Below are positions 54,081 through 64,000 of a stretch of DNA of 64,000 nt, piece after piece (position 1 is the first letter of the stretch; every line of letters begins with the position of its first letter). Source of the DNA: Cryobacterium adonitolivorans (GTDB taxonomy: Bacteria; Actinomycetota; Actinomycetes; Actinomycetales; Microbacteriaceae); NCBI RefSeq assembly GCF_004402695.1, contig NZ_SOFL01000008.1, forward strand, positions 1-64,000, in the 5' to 3' direction. The notes below the pieces were generated by a model. The model did no database searches, was not told the DNA's origin, and saw only the letters and a list, made by a program, of their open reading frames with translations. Both the position numbers and the translations under genes were made by a program.

Positions 54081-54154
54081 AACTCCTGCAATTCTGCCCA
54101 GCTTTGAGCTGACACCGGGGAATTCGCCCCGGGCGGGCCCGAATTGCAGGAGTT
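54081..54154. repeat. 74-bp inverted-repeat element able to form a three-stem fold
   Basis: The exact 14-bp arms 54081-54094 and 54141-54154 (AACTCCTGCAATTC / GAATTGCAGGAGTT) close a 46-base interior holding two further hairpins: AGCT-TTG-AGCT (54100-54110) and CCGGGG-n6-CCCCGG (54115-54132). It lies in the birA-accD gap. No flanking target duplication seen. Could be a REP/MITE-like element or a structured control site. Confidence 0.65.
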
Positions 54155-54214
54155 GCGCACCCGGCGGGGCCGGCGCCGGCGGCACGCTCTGGGGGTGGTG
54201 CGGGGTGAGGCCGG

Positions 54215-54220
54215 TAGAGT
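54215..54220 (+). promoter_or_regulatory. Predicted -10 element for accD (leaderless)
   Basis: TAGAGT seven bases before GTG 54228, no ribosome-binding site between. Confidence 0.5.
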
Positions 54221-54227
54221 GAACGGC

Positions 54228-55826
<1,599 letters not shown>

Positions 55827-55837
55827 GCGGCGCTGTC

Positions 55838-56077
55838 ATGACCCACTCAGAGAACACCCCCGGTTTCGACCCGGCCGAACTCACCTTTGTCACAACGGGC
55901 GTCACGGAGCCGGAGGCTGCCGCGGTGACGGCCGTCCTGCGGGCCGTGCTGCGCGCGGAGTCTGACAACGTGCGGGCCACGCCGAACGGCCCGGCGAGCC
56001 CCTGGCAGGACAGCCAGCGGGCCATCAGGGCGCCGCTGCCGCGTGGCGACGAGCGCTGGTGCAGCTTCACGGCCTAG
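55838..56077 (+). CDS. accE: Acyl-CoA carboxylase epsilon subunit
   Basis: 79 residues. Helical segment with VTEPEAAAVTAVLRAVLRA, then SPWQDSQRAIRAPLPRG and a C-terminal W, which is the actinobacterial epsilon-subunit pattern (W-x6-R). Such subunits bind the beta subunit and boost holoenzyme activity. Starts 11 bases after accD. Confidence 0.85.
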   Translation: MTHSENTPGFDPAELTFVTTGVTEPEAAAVTAVLRAVLRAESDNVRATPNGPASPWQDSQRAIRAPLPRGDERWCSFTA

Positions 56078-56256
56078 CCCAGCGCTGTCCCCCTAAATGA
56101 CGACTTTTCAGGGACGCTCCGGGGCGGCACTATTGGTATCGCTGGGTGTTGCTCTCGAGTAACACGACCAATCATTCGCCGACTAGGGTAAGCAGGCGAA
56201 TGTGTTGGGGGCGCGTCTAGGCGACATTCGGGTTGTCGCCCTGACACGGAAATGTC
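56078..56256. other. Intergenic stretch without recognised gene
   Basis: Gap between accE and the convergent sensor-like gene, about 180 bases before a long hairpin. AT-richer than its surroundings (for example ATTGGTATCG near 56130). No frame of convincing composition and no RNA family recognised. Confidence 0.5.
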
Positions 56257-56290
56257 GGAAGGGGATCCACCCCCGGGTGGGTCCCCTTCC
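56257..56290. terminator. Long GC-rich hairpin, probable bidirectional terminator
   Basis: Arms 56257-56272 and 56275-56290 pair over 16 positions with one G-T wobble; the two-base centre means the innermost pairs open. It separates accE from the convergent sensor-like gene. No T-tract, so termination is uncertain. Related in sequence to the hairpin at 139-177. Confidence 0.55.
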
Positions 56291-56301
56291 GCATGTTAAG
56301 T

Positions 56302-57363
56302 TCAGTGCCGGCGGGTCGCCTGGCCGGCCGAGGCGCCCTGCGCGTGTTCGGCCCGCGGGATCTCCAACCACAGGTCCACTTCTTCGTCGGGCGAATCCTG
56401 GCCGAGTGCGCTAAGCCGCGGGTCTGGGCTGTTGATGCCCACGACGGTGACCGCCGTGCCCGAGCCGTCCGCCGCGGTCCTGGCGATGATCGTGGCCGCC
56501 GTCGTGGCAGCCATGGCATCGGCCAGGGTGTTCAGCACGACCTCCAGATCGGTGCCGACCAGGTCGTCGATCCCTCCTTCGTCGAGCAGAGTGACGGTGG
56601 CACCGCGCCGCCGTGCCGCCATCACCTCACGACGTACGGCGTCGTTGAGCAGCCGGCGCCCGCGGATCTCGTCACGGATCGCGGCCTCGAGGTACCGGCA
56701 CTCCTTGCGTTGCCCGTCGCTGAGCGTGCCGCGTTCCTGGATTACGCGGCGCAGCATCGGCGCCGCCAGCCGGATGGTCTGGGCCAGGCGCACCTGCCGC
56801 TCGTACAGGTGCGCTTCCTGCGCCGCCTGCCACTCGGTGGCCTCCCGTTCGGCGAGGCCGTACTGCCGGGCGTCCCGACCGGCCTTGGCCAGCGCCCTGG
56901 CCAGCGTCACGGCCACGAACACCCACACGACGCTGCCGATGACGCCCATCGATGCGAGGGAGCCCGCACCGGCCCAGACGATGGTGTGGACGACCAGGAA
57001 GCCCACCCCGACCCAGGAGAGGGTAGCGCGCCGACGTGTGGCAGTGATGGTCATCAGGGTGCCGACGGCGGCGACGTACCAGGTGGCGTAGCCGTTGTCC
57101 GCCACCGACCCGTCGAGCTGGCTGCCCACCAGCAGCGGAACGGCGACGCACACGGCAACGTTGAAGAACGCCAGCCAGAGCGGCATACGGGCCGGGCAGG
57201 TGGGCCACAGGCTCATCACGGTAGCGAGGGCGTAGAGCAGGACCGCGAGCAGCGGCGGCACGGGCGAGGTCGGCGCATCCAGGGAGTACAGCGCCAGGAT
57301 CACGTGATAGGTCGAGAACAGGGCGGCCAGGGAGAGGATCAGCCCGCGGGGGACGGTGATCAT
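56302..57363 (-). CDS. Sensor-like membrane protein lacking kinase motifs
   Basis: 353 residues. About six hydrophobic segments in the first 165 residues, a helical linker, then a C-terminal region vaguely like a histidine-kinase dimerisation/ATPase tail (NTLADAMAATTAATIIART). No phospho-accepting His in an H-box and no G1/G2 ATP boxes can be found, so it is probably not an active kinase. Coupled (ATGA at 57360) to a full kinase and a NarL-type regulator. May be a signal-input or inhibitory partner (inference). Confidence 0.7.
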   Translation of the reverse strand: MITVPRGLILSLAALFSTYHVILALYSLDAPTSPVPPLLAVLLYALATVMSLWPTCPARMPLWLAFFNVAVCVAVPLLVGSQLDGSVADNGYATWYVAAVGTLMTITATRRRATLSWVGVGFLVVHTIVWAGAGSLASMGVIGSVVWVFVAVTLARALAKAGRDARQYGLAEREATEWQAAQEAHLYERQVRLAQTIRLAAPMLRRVIQERGTLSDGQRKECRYLEAAIRDEIRGRRLLNDAVRREVMAARRRGATVTLLDEGGIDDLVGTDLEVVLNTLADAMAATTAATIIARTAADGSGTAVTVVGINSPDPRLSALGQDSPDEEVDLWLEIPRAEHAQGASAGQATRRH

Positions 57364-58667
57364 GAGGCGTCACCGCGCTCGCCCAGCGGCCACTCGATCA
57401 GAATCGAGGTGCCCCGGCCCGGTCCGCTCCGCACCTGCACGGCACCGCCGGCGGTCGCAACCCGCTCCCGGATCGAGATACGCAGGCCGAGGCGTTCGCT
57501 GGGCACCGCGTCAGGGTCGAACCCAGCACCGGAGTCGGCGATTTCGATGACGCAGCCACCGAGCAGGTTGGAGTTCATCCGCACCGACCTGGACACCGGG
57601 TCGCCGGGAGCGCCGGCGTGCTGGATGCTGTTCACGATCGCCTGGGCGCTGGCGGCGAAGAGCGCTTCGCTGGCGTACGCCGGCAGGCTCAGCTTCTCCG
57701 TATCGCAGTCGATGAACTCGATCGTCTCCTCGAACCGGTACGCGATGGTGCGGATGCGGTCCTTGAGGTCGCTGAACGACACCATGCTGTCGTCGGCGGC
57801 GGGGATGGAGCCCGCCTCGTTGAGCCGGATGATGGCTTCCCTCGCCATCGTGGCGGCGAGCTCTGCGGCCTTGGGGGTGCCGGCCGCCGCGGCGGACAAC
57901 AGGGCCGCGAGCACGCTGTCGTGCACGATGGAGTCCACCTGCACCCGCTCCACCTCCGTGGCGTGCTGGCGCACGGCGGCGGAGTAGGTGTTCAGGGCAT
58001 TAATCTGGGCGGTGTCGACGGCGGCGGTGGCCTGGCGGAGCATCGTGATGATGATCAACACCACCTGGCCGAGCAGGATCGCGTAGAACGCGTCGAGAGC
58101 GCCGAGCATGGGCTCCGCGCCACCCCCGGCGGGCAGGACCCGCACCACGCCGTAGGCGATCGGGGCCAGCAGGGTGTAGGTCATCGCCCACCACAGCGGG
58201 AACGAAATCGCGGCGCAGGCTGTGGCGACGGTGCACAGGTACCAGAGCCAGGACTTGCCGTCCAGCACCCCGTCAGGGGTGTTCAGCATCGCCGGCCACA
58301 CGACCAGGGCGACGAGGTACAGCACGGCGAACAGTCCGCTGGTGAACCTGATGAATTTCTTCACCAGGGTGGCGATGATCGCCAGGCCCAGCCCACCGTA
58401 GATCGCGACGGCGAGGGCGATGCCCAGACCCGGCTTCAGGGCGTCCAGCTGGCCCAGCGTCGCCGGATAGGTCTGCAGGGCGAAAATCAGGCCGACGCCG
58501 CCGACGGACCGCGAGACCACCCGCTCGATCTGCGCGCGGCTGATGGGCTTGCGCGGCTGCTTGGATTCGTTGAGGAGGTCGGCACCGAGCTGTTCCGGTT
58601 CGACGCGGTCCGGCGACAGCCTCCGCGACCGGACCGGCGTGACCTCCGCGGGACTAGGAGCGCCCAT
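57360..58667 (-). CDS. NarL-type sensor histidine kinase
   Basis: 435 residues. A 55-residue cytoplasmic N-terminus is followed by about six to seven hydrophobic segments (57-210), then a HisKA_3-like region with H249 in IVHDSVLAALLSA, N-box with N347 in AIVNSIQHAG and D-box DSGAGFD (D379), then GRGTSILIEW. Phosphorylates the LuxR-type regulator encoded upstream (14-base overlap). The following gene encodes a related protein without these motifs. The signal is unknown. Confidence 0.88.
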   Translation of the reverse strand: MGAPSPAEVTPVRSRRLSPDRVEPEQLGADLLNESKQPRKPISRAQIERVVSRSVGGVGLIFALQTYPATLGQLDALKPGLGIALAVAIYGGLGLAIIATLVKKFIRFTSGLFAVLYLVALVVWPAMLNTPDGVLDGKSWLWYLCTVATACAAISFPLWWAMTYTLLAPIAYGVVRVLPAGGGAEPMLGALDAFYAILLGQVVLIIITMLRQATAAVDTAQINALNTYSAAVRQHATEVERVQVDSIVHDSVLAALLSAAAAGTPKAAELAATMAREAIIRLNEAGSIPAADDSMVSFSDLKDRIRTIAYRFEETIEFIDCDTEKLSLPAYASEALFAASAQAIVNSIQHAGAPGDPVSRSVRMNSNLLGGCVIEIADSGAGFDPDAVPSERLGLRISIRERVATAGGAVQVRSGPGRGTSILIEWPLGERGDAS

Positions 58668-59361
58668 CCCCGCCTTCCGAGTCGAGCCCCGGCAGGATGC
58701 CGTCTTCGACGGCCCTGCGCAGCAGGTCGACCTTCGTGGGCGCCGGGCGGCCCACCTCGACGTACTTCACCCGGATTCGGTCGAGGTATTCCCGGGCTGT
58801 GGAGTGGGCGATGCCCAGCTGCATCGCCACCATCTTCAGTGGCAGGCCGGACGCGTAGAGGTGCAGCACGTCACGTTCGCGACGGCCCAGCTGGGCCTTG
58901 GCGAAGTCCCGGTCGGCGTCGATGGCGGTGGCCCACTCGAGGTTGTTGAGCACGTCGCCGCGAGCCACCGACGCGACGGCGGCCATCACCGTGGTCGTCG
59001 GCGAGGACTTGGGGATGACTCCGGCCGCACCGGCGGCCAGGCCCTCACGGACCAGGGCGACCCTGTCGGCGATGCTGTGCACCAGCACCGACGCGCCGGT
59101 GCCGCGGGCGAGGTGCACGTTGTCGGTGACGAGGGACCCGTCGCCCAGGGACAGATCGAGCACGATCACGTCGACCGGCCGGCCGGCGATGCCGTCGACG
59201 AGTTCGCGCACCGTCGCGGCCTCGAAGACCACCTCGAAGCCGGTGTTCTCGCAGGCAGCCTTGAGGCCGAGCCGCACCGACTCATGGTCGTCGGCGATGC
59301 CCACGCGTACGGGGCGGTCGGCCAGGTCGGGCGCGGTGTCAGGCTCGGTCACGATTGTCAT
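58654..59361 (-). CDS. NarL/LuxR family response regulator
   Basis: 235 residues: receiver with acidic pair D24-D25, phosphoacceptor D69 in VLDLSLGDG and K118 in IPKSS, then a C-terminal LuxR helix-turn-helix (RRERDVLHLYASGLPLKMVA and AHSTAREYLDRI). First gene of a three-gene operon with the kinase and the kinase-like protein, overlapping the kinase by 14 bases. Confidence 0.92.
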   Translation of the reverse strand: MTIVTEPDTAPDLADRPVRVGIADDHESVRLGLKAACENTGFEVVFEAATVRELVDGIAGRPVDVIVLDLSLGDGSLVTDNVHLARGTGASVLVHSIADRVALVREGLAAGAAGVIPKSSPTTTVMAAVASVARGDVLNNLEWATAIDADRDFAKAQLGRRERDVLHLYASGLPLKMVAMQLGIAHSTAREYLDRIRVKYVEVGRPAPTKVDLLRRAVEDGILPGLDSEGGDGRS

Positions 59362-59392
59362 CTTTCGTCTGCGGTCTTGGTGCTAACACTAG

Positions 59393-60706
59393 CTATCTGG
59401 TGAGCAGTGCGACGGCTTCGACGTGGTGGGTGTTGGGGAACAGGTCGAAGGCGCGCAGGCTTCGCAACGTGTAACCGTGCCCGGCGAACAGGGCGACGTC
59501 GCGGGCCAGGGCCACCGGATCGCAGGCGACGTACACCACCTGAGCCGGCCCGAGGAATGCCAGGGTGTCGACGACTTCGCCGCCGGCGCCGGAGCGCGGC
59601 GGGTCGAGCACCACGGTGGCGGCCTGCAGGCGGCTGCGTTCGGCCGCGTCAGCGTCGCGAGTGAGGCCGGTCAGGAACTTGTCCACCCTGGCGGTCTGCG
59701 CGGTGGCGCCGACCCATTCGGCGAGGTTCGTAGTGGCGTTGCCGGTGGCCTGGTCGTCGCTCTCCACCGAGGTGATGCGCACGCCGGAACCGAACCTGTC
59801 TCCGACGGCGGCGGCGAGCAGCCCGACGCCGCCGTACAGGTCGAGGTTGGCGGCCTTGGGGTCGAACAGGTCGGGGTCGATGGTGTCCTGCACGGCGGCG
59901 AACAGGGTCTCGGCGGCGCGGGCGTGCACCTGCCAGAAACCGGCGGCGTCGAGCCGGAACTCGCGGTCGCCGACCAGCTCGGTGATCGGCTTCGGCGCGG
60001 TGCGGCGCCGGCGTCCCTTCTCGTCCTGCTCGGCGACGAGGATCTGCACCTCGCCCACGCTGGGGGCGATCACGTCGACGGATGCGGCGCCGGCGAACAT
60101 CTTGTCCAGCGGCGCGGCCATTTCGAGGGCGTGCACGGCCAGCGGCAGGTCGTCGACGGGGATCACCCGGTGCGAGCGGGCGGCGTACGGGCCGACGATG
60201 CCGGTTTCCGTCACGTGCAGGCGCACCCGGGTGCGCCAGCCTGTGCCGTCCATGGCGTCGCCCGGCGAGGCATCCGCTGCGACCGGCACGGCCTCGACGG
60301 TGACGTCGCTGTCGATTTTGGCCATCCGGTGCAGCGCGTCGGTGAGGACCTGTCGCTTGAGCTCGCGCTGGTGGCCCAGTTCGATGTGGCCGAATTCGGC
60401 GCCGCCGGCGCGGTCGGCCGGGTCCCGGTCGATGGCCGCTGCGGCCCAGATGTGCGGCTGGCGTTCGGGAGCCGCGGTGAGGACCTCGACGGTCTCGGCC
60501 CGCCAGAAGCTCTTCTTGTTCGCGTCGGTGAGCCTGGCGCGCACCCGTTCACCCGGGACGGTGTCGCTGACGAAGACCACGCGGCCCTCGTGCCGGGCGA
60601 CGAAGATGCCGCCGTGGGCTACGTTGGTGATATCGAGCTCGAGTTCTGCGCCGATCTCGCCCTCTGAAGTGCTCTGACTTGCCTGACGATTAGTGTTGGT
60701 GCCCAT
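59393..60706 (-). CDS. TRAM-domain class I SAM-dependent RNA methyltransferase (TrmA/RlmD-like)
   Basis: About 437 residues. N-terminal TRAM domain (ELDITNVAHGGIFVARHEGRV region, 23-80), a central insert, then a methyltransferase core: LDLYGGVGLLA (SAM site), VVLDPPRSG and VVYVACDPVALARD with the nucleophilic cysteine, ending HVEAVALL. Makes 5-methyluridine in rRNA or tRNA. Iron-sulfur cysteines of RumA are not evident, so the exact target is uncertain. ATG 60706 has no strong ribosome-binding site. Confidence 0.87.
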   Translation of the reverse strand: MGTNTNRQASQSTSEGEIGAELELDITNVAHGGIFVARHEGRVVFVSDTVPGERVRARLTDANKKSFWRAETVEVLTAAPERQPHIWAAAAIDRDPADRAGGAEFGHIELGHQRELKRQVLTDALHRMAKIDSDVTVEAVPVAADASPGDAMDGTGWRTRVRLHVTETGIVGPYAARSHRVIPVDDLPLAVHALEMAAPLDKMFAGAASVDVIAPSVGEVQILVAEQDEKGRRRRTAPKPITELVGDREFRLDAAGFWQVHARAAETLFAAVQDTIDPDLFDPKAANLDLYGGVGLLAAAVGDRFGSGVRITSVESDDQATGNATTNLAEWVGATAQTARVDKFLTGLTRDADAAERSRLQAATVVLDPPRSGAGGEVVDTLAFLGPAQVVYVACDPVALARDVALFAGHGYTLRSLRAFDLFPNTHHVEAVALLTR

Positions 60707-60746
60707 TGAATGAGCATCCCACACTGATGCGCCACCGAAGGGTTCC

Positions 60747-61406
60747 ATGCGTCTGTATCTCGCCTCCACGTCCCCCGCCCGGCTGTCGCTGCTGCGCGCG
60801 GCGGGCATCGAACCGGTGACAATCTCGCCGGCCGTCGACGAGGATGCCGTTGCCGCGGCGGAAGCGGCCCGCACCGGCTCCGCGCTCACCCCGCACCATG
60901 TGGTGGAGCTGCTGGCCAGGGCGAAGGCGGAGGCCGTCGCAGACGGCGGCGCCGGGCACGGCATCGACGGACTGATCCTCGGCGGGGACTCGGTCTTCGT
61001 GCTCGACGGAGTGATTTACGGCAAGCCGCACACCCCTGAGCGGGCGCGGGAGCGCTGGCACGGGCAGCGCGGGCGCACCGGGCAGCTCTACTCCGGTCAC
61101 TGGCTGATCGAGCACATCGAGGGCCGTCCCGGCCGGGCCGTCGGCGCCGTCGCGGTGGCCGACGTGACCTTCACCGACGACCTCGATGATACGGAGCTCG
61201 ACGCCTACATCAATACGGGTGAACCGCTGTTCGTCGCGGGCGCCTTCACCATCGACAGCCTCGGCGCGCCGTACATCAGCCGCATCGAGGGCGACCCGTC
61301 CACCGTCGTCGGGCTGTCGCTGCCCACCCTGCGCAAATTAGTGCTCCGGCTGGGCTATGACTGGCCAGGCCTGTGGAATACGGGCACTTCGGCCCTACCG
61401 GACTGA
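60747..61406 (+). CDS. maf: Maf family nucleotide pyrophosphatase
   Basis: 219 residues: LASTSPARLSLLRAAG at the N-terminus, GGDSVFVLDG and GKPHTPERA in the middle. Maf proteins hydrolyse non-canonical nucleoside triphosphates and are linked to septum control. The usual GADTVV motif appears as GGDSVF. ATG 60747 has AAGGG upstream. Lies between the carboxylase subunits as in mycobacteria (Rv3282). Confidence 0.92.
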   Translation: MRLYLASTSPARLSLLRAAGIEPVTISPAVDEDAVAAAEAARTGSALTPHHVVELLARAKAEAVADGGAGHGIDGLILGGDSVFVLDGVIYGKPHTPERARERWHGQRGRTGQLYSGHWLIEHIEGRPGRAVGAVAVADVTFTDDLDDTELDAYINTGEPLFVAGAFTIDSLGAPYISRIEGDPSTVVGLSLPTLRKLVLRLGYDWPGLWNTGTSALPD

Positions 61407-61428
61407 CCGTCCTTTCGGGGCCTTTGTA

Positions 61429-61458
61429 GCCCGACGCAGTGTTCTTCGGGCGGTTTTT
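61429..61458 (+). terminator. Rho-independent terminator after maf
   Basis: GCCCGA 61429-61434 pairs with TCGGGC 61446-61451 (11-base loop), followed by GGTTTTT. Short stem, good T-run. Confidence 0.6.
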
Positions 61459-61494
61459 GTGGGAAAGAACCAAAATTGCGGGGGTTCTGACCAA

Positions 61495-61500
61495 TAGGCT
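61495..61500 (+). promoter_or_regulatory. Predicted -10 element for the carboxylase alpha gene (leaderless)
   Basis: TAGGCT eight bases before ATG 61509, with no ribosome-binding site. Identical hexamer to the one before rmlC. Confidence 0.5.
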
Positions 61501-61508
61501 CAGTACCT

Positions 61509-63272
61509 ATGTCGCGTATAACGAAGGTCCTCATCGCCAACCGGGGCGAGATCGCCGTCAGAGTGATCAGAGCGGCCAAGGACAGTGGCATCCTCTCGGT
61601 CGCCGTTTACGCCGACCAGGACAGGGACGCCCTGCACGCCCGCCTCGCCGACGAGGCCTACGGGCTCGACGGCACCTCCAGCGCCGAGACCTACCTCGTC
61701 ATCGAGAAGATCCTCTCCATCGCCCGCCGCTCCGGCGCCGACGCCGTGCACCCCGGCTACGGTTTCCTGGCCGAGAACGCCGCGTTCGCCAGTGCCGTCA
61801 TCGACGCCGGCCTCATCTGGATCGGCCCGTCCCCCGAGGCCATCGAACAGCTCGGCGACAAGGTGTCGGCCAGGCACATCGCCGAGAAGGTGCACGCGCC
61901 CATGGCGCCCGGCACCCTGAACCCCGTAGCAGACGCCAGCGAGGTGCTCGACTTCGTCGACCAGCACGGCCTGCCCGTCGCCATCAAGGCGGCGTTCGGC
62001 GGCGGCGGCCGCGGCCTGAAGGTGGCCCGCACCCGCGAAGAGGTACCGGAACTGTTCGACTCCGCCGTGCGCGAGGCCATCACGGCGTTCGGCCGCGGCG
62101 AGTGCTTCGTGGAGAAGTACCTCGACAAGCCCCGGCACGTTGAAACCCAGTGTCTGGCGGATGCCCACGGCAACGTCGTCGTGATCTCCACCCGCGACTG
62201 CTCCCTGCAGCGCCGCCACCAGAAGCTCGTCGAAGAAGCGCCGGCGCCGTTCCTCACCGAGGCGCAGACGACCGAGATGTACCGGGCGTCCAAGGCCATC
62301 CTCAGGGAGGTCGGCTACGTCGGTGCCGGCACCTGTGAGTTCCTGATCGGCCAGGACGGCACGGTCTCCTTCCTTGAGGTGAACACGCGCCTGCAGGTGG
62401 AGCACCCGGTGTCGGAGGAAGTCACCGGCATCGACCTGGTGCGCGAGCAGTTCCGGCTCGCCGAGGGCGGCGTGCTCGACTACGACGACCCCATCGCCGT
62501 CGGCCACTCCTTCGAGTTTCGCATCAACGGTGAGGACGCCGGCCGCGGCTTCATGCCCGCACCCGGCCCGGTGCACGTGTTCAAGGTCGCCGGCGGCCCT
62601 GGCGTGCGCGTCGACAGCGGCGTGCAGTCCGGCGACGAGATCTCCGGCTCCTTCGACTCGCTGCTGGCCAAGCTCATCGTCACCGGCGCCACCCGGGAAC
62701 AGGCTCTCGAGCGCGCCCGCCGCGCCCTCGACGAGTTCGAGGTGGCCGGCCTACCCACGGTGTTGCCGTTCCACCGCCTGATCGTGCGCGACCCGGCCTT
62801 CGCCCCCGCCGACGGCGCCCCGTTCACGATCTACACCCGCTGGATCGAGACCGAGTTCGAGAACACCATCGATCCCTGGAGCGGCACCCTCGAGGACCGT
62901 CCGCGCTCCGACGCCCGTCACAGCGTCGTCGTCGAGGTGGACGGCCGCCGTATCGAAGTGAGCCTGCCCAGCAAGCTGCTGCCCGGTACCGCGTCGGAGA
63001 GGACCGCCGGGCCCGCCCCGCGCCGCCGTACCGCCGCGCACTCGGTGAACACCGCGACGGGCGATGCCGTGAAGGCGCCGATGCAGGCCACCGTCGTCAA
63101 GATCCTCGTCGCCGAGGGCGACACCGTCGTCAAGGGCGACCTGCTGCTGGTGCTGGAGGCCATGAAGATGGAACAGCCGCTCACCGCGCACAAGGACGGC
63201 GTGGTCGGGGTCATCGGCGCCGACGTCGGCTCGACGGTGTCCAGCGGCCACCTGCTGCTCACGGTCAGCTAG
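61509..63272 (+). CDS. accA: Acetyl/propionyl-CoA carboxylase alpha subunit (biotin carboxylase + BCCP)
   Basis: 587 residues. Biotin carboxylase (1-450): [18 protein letters not shown]-grasp loop [10 protein letters not shown], and [19 protein letters not shown] linker leads to the C-terminal biotinyl domain, with biotinylated K553 in EAMKMEQPL. Carboxylates biotin and feeds the beta subunit at 54228; resembles mycobacterial AccA3 in size. Substrate of BirA at 53213. Confidence 0.96.
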   Translation: MSRITKVLIANRGEIAVRVIRAAKDSGILSVAVYADQDRDALHARLADEAYGLDGTSSAETYLVIEKILSIARRSGADAVHPGYGFLAENAAFASAVIDAGLIWIGPSPEAIEQLGDKVSARHIAEKVHAPMAPGTLNPVADASEVLDFVDQHGLPVAIKAAFGGGGRGLKVARTREEVPELFDSAVREAITAFGRGECFVEKYLDKPRHVETQCLADAHGNVVVISTRDCSLQRRHQKLVEEAPAPFLTEAQTTEMYRASKAILREVGYVGAGTCEFLIGQDGTVSFLEVNTRLQVEHPVSEEVTGIDLVREQFRLAEGGVLDYDDPIAVGHSFEFRINGEDAGRGFMPAPGPVHVFKVAGGPGVRVDSGVQSGDEISGSFDSLLAKLIVTGATREQALERARRALDEFEVAGLPTVLPFHRLIVRDPAFAPADGAPFTIYTRWIETEFENTIDPWSGTLEDRPRSDARHSVVVEVDGRRIEVSLPSKLLPGTASERTAGPAPRRRTAAHSVNTATGDAVKAPMQATVVKILVAEGDTVVKGDLLLVLEAMKMEQPLTAHKDGVVGVIGADVGSTVSSGHLLLTVS

Positions 63273-63354
63273 CCGCCGCCCGGCGTCCCGCCCGGTCGCC
63301 AGGCACAACTGTGCCCGAAGCAACAGTTGCCTCCTGTGCGTCAGGGTCTGCGGG

Positions 63355-64000
63355 TCAGTAGTGCACCTTGTGCATCGCGCGGGCGGCATCCGTGATGGAA
63401 CCGGTGAGCGACGGGTAGACGGTGAACGCCTCGGCGACCTCGTCGACGGTGAGGCCGTGCTCGACCGCGAGAGTGAGCGGGAAGATCAGCTCGCTGGCCT
63501 TGGGGCCCACGATGACGCCGCCGATGACGGTGCCGGTGCCGCGGGAGGCGATGAGCTTAACGAAGCCGTCCTTGATGCCCATCATCTTGGCGCGCGGGTT
63601 CGATTCGAGCGGCATCTTGTATACCTCGCCGCGGCGCACGCCCTCTTCGATCTCCTTCTGGGTCCAGCCGACGGTGGCGATCTCCGGCTGAGTGAAGATG
63701 TTGGCGGCCACGTTTCGGATCTCGATAGGGTTCACGGCGTCGCCCATGGCGTGGTACACCGCGGTGCGTCCCATCATGGATGCGACGGAGGCCAGCGGCA
63801 TCTCCGTGGTGCAGTCGCCCGCGGCGTAGATGTTGGGGATCGAGGTGCGCGCGACCCGGTTCACCCGGATGTGGCCGGAATCGTTCAGCTGCACGCCGGC
63901 CTCGGCCAGGCCAAGGCCCACGGTGTTCGGCACGGCGCCGACGGCGATCAGGCAGTGGCTGCCCTCGACGGAACGGCCGTCGGTGAGGGTGACCAGCACG
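63355..64000 (-). CDS. NAD(P)H dehydrogenase / flavoprotein disulfide reductase, LpdA-like (partial)
   Basis: The 3' portion (about 215 residues) of a pyridine nucleotide-disulfide oxidoreductase whose 5' end lies beyond the window. Visible: GAVPNTVGLGL, second FAD contact IYAAGDCT, and the dimerisation domain from about IFTQPEIATVGWT to YPSLTGSITDA. The C-terminal HPT/HxxxxE catalytic pair of lipoamide dehydrogenase is replaced by VYPSLTGS, as in quinone-reductase LpdA (mycobacterial Rv3303c). The redox-active cysteines are outside the window. Confidence 0.88.
   Translation of the reverse strand, partial: VLVTLTDGRSVEGSHCLIAVGAVPNTVGLGLAEAGVQLNDSGHIRVNRVARTSIPNIYAAGDCTTEMPLASVASMMGRTAVYHAMGDAVNPIEIRNVAANIFTQPEIATVGWTQKEIEEGVRRGEVYKMPLESNPRAKMMGIKDGFVKLIASRGTGTVIGGVIVGPKASELIFPLTLAVEHGLTVDEVAEAFTVYPSLTGSITDAARAMHKVHY

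Noticed and set aside
54081..54154. Integron attC site or E. coli-type BirA operator
   Set aside because: No core GTTRRRY/RYYYAAC arrangement and no TTGTAAACC-type half sites; the BirA here also lacks a DNA-binding domain.
56302..57363. Second active histidine kinase
   Set aside because: No phospho-accepting histidine motif and no ATP-binding boxes could be located.

Overview
This window is high-GC actinobacterial chromosome, most likely from a Microbacteriaceae member close to Cryobacterium. The taxon is an inference from protein style, dense GTG/TTG starts and gene order; no rRNA or other taxonomic marker is present. I see no insertion sequence, phage gene, CRISPR array, tRNA or rRNA. Genes are tightly packed, and no gene-free stretch exceeds about 230 bases.

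Layout. 0-9 kb: the tail of an unknown gene with its terminator, two polytopic GT-C type glycosyltransferases, a membrane cytochrome-b/molybdopterin oxidoreductase with a small membrane partner, a three-gene operon (GT2, TIGR04282/DUF2064, methyltransferase) and an OmpR-type two-component system. 9-23 kb: an epimerase, DUF5719, a giant GT2-membrane fusion, a WhiB2-like regulator, galE, a GlxA-type AraC regulator, manA, a glutaryl-CoA dehydrogenase-like enzyme, polyprenol-phosphate mannose synthase (ppm1), a phytoene-desaturase-like oxidoreductase and an SRPBCC protein. 23-24 kb: a rhodanese with a CstR-like thiol sensor and a recognisable operator.

23.7-49 kb is a cell-surface glycan region. 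It holds two O-antigen-ligase-like genes, a flippase-like protein, UDP-galactopyranose mutase (glf), a GlfT2-like galactofuranosyltransferase, a Wzm/Wzt ABC exporter, a large secreted repeat protein, a GlfT1-like and other GT2 enzymes, two large membrane proteins, rmlC/rmlA diverging from rmlB/rmlD, a GT4 enzyme and an LCP ligase. Together these would make UDP-Galf and dTDP-rhamnose, build a Galf/rhamnose polymer on a lipid carrier, export it and attach it to peptidoglycan. No arabinan gene is present here.

49-64 kb is housekeeping: purE, purK, GtrA, a PH-domain protein, birA, acyl-CoA carboxylase beta, epsilon and alpha (accD, accE-like, accA), maf, a TRAM-domain RNA methyltransferase, a NarL-type regulator with two sensor-like membrane proteins, and the 3' part of an LpdA-like flavoprotein. 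The order manA, whiB2, rmlD, LCP, purE, purK, GtrA, PH, birA, accD, accE, maf, accA recalls the Mycobacterium tuberculosis Rv3255c-Rv3285 region, with the Galf glycan cluster inserted.

Several genes have a TAnnnT hexamer 6-8 bases before the start codon and no ribosome-binding site, which suggests leaderless transcripts. Starts were chosen from Shine-Dalgarno spacing, leaderless signals or domain boundaries and are stated where uncertain.
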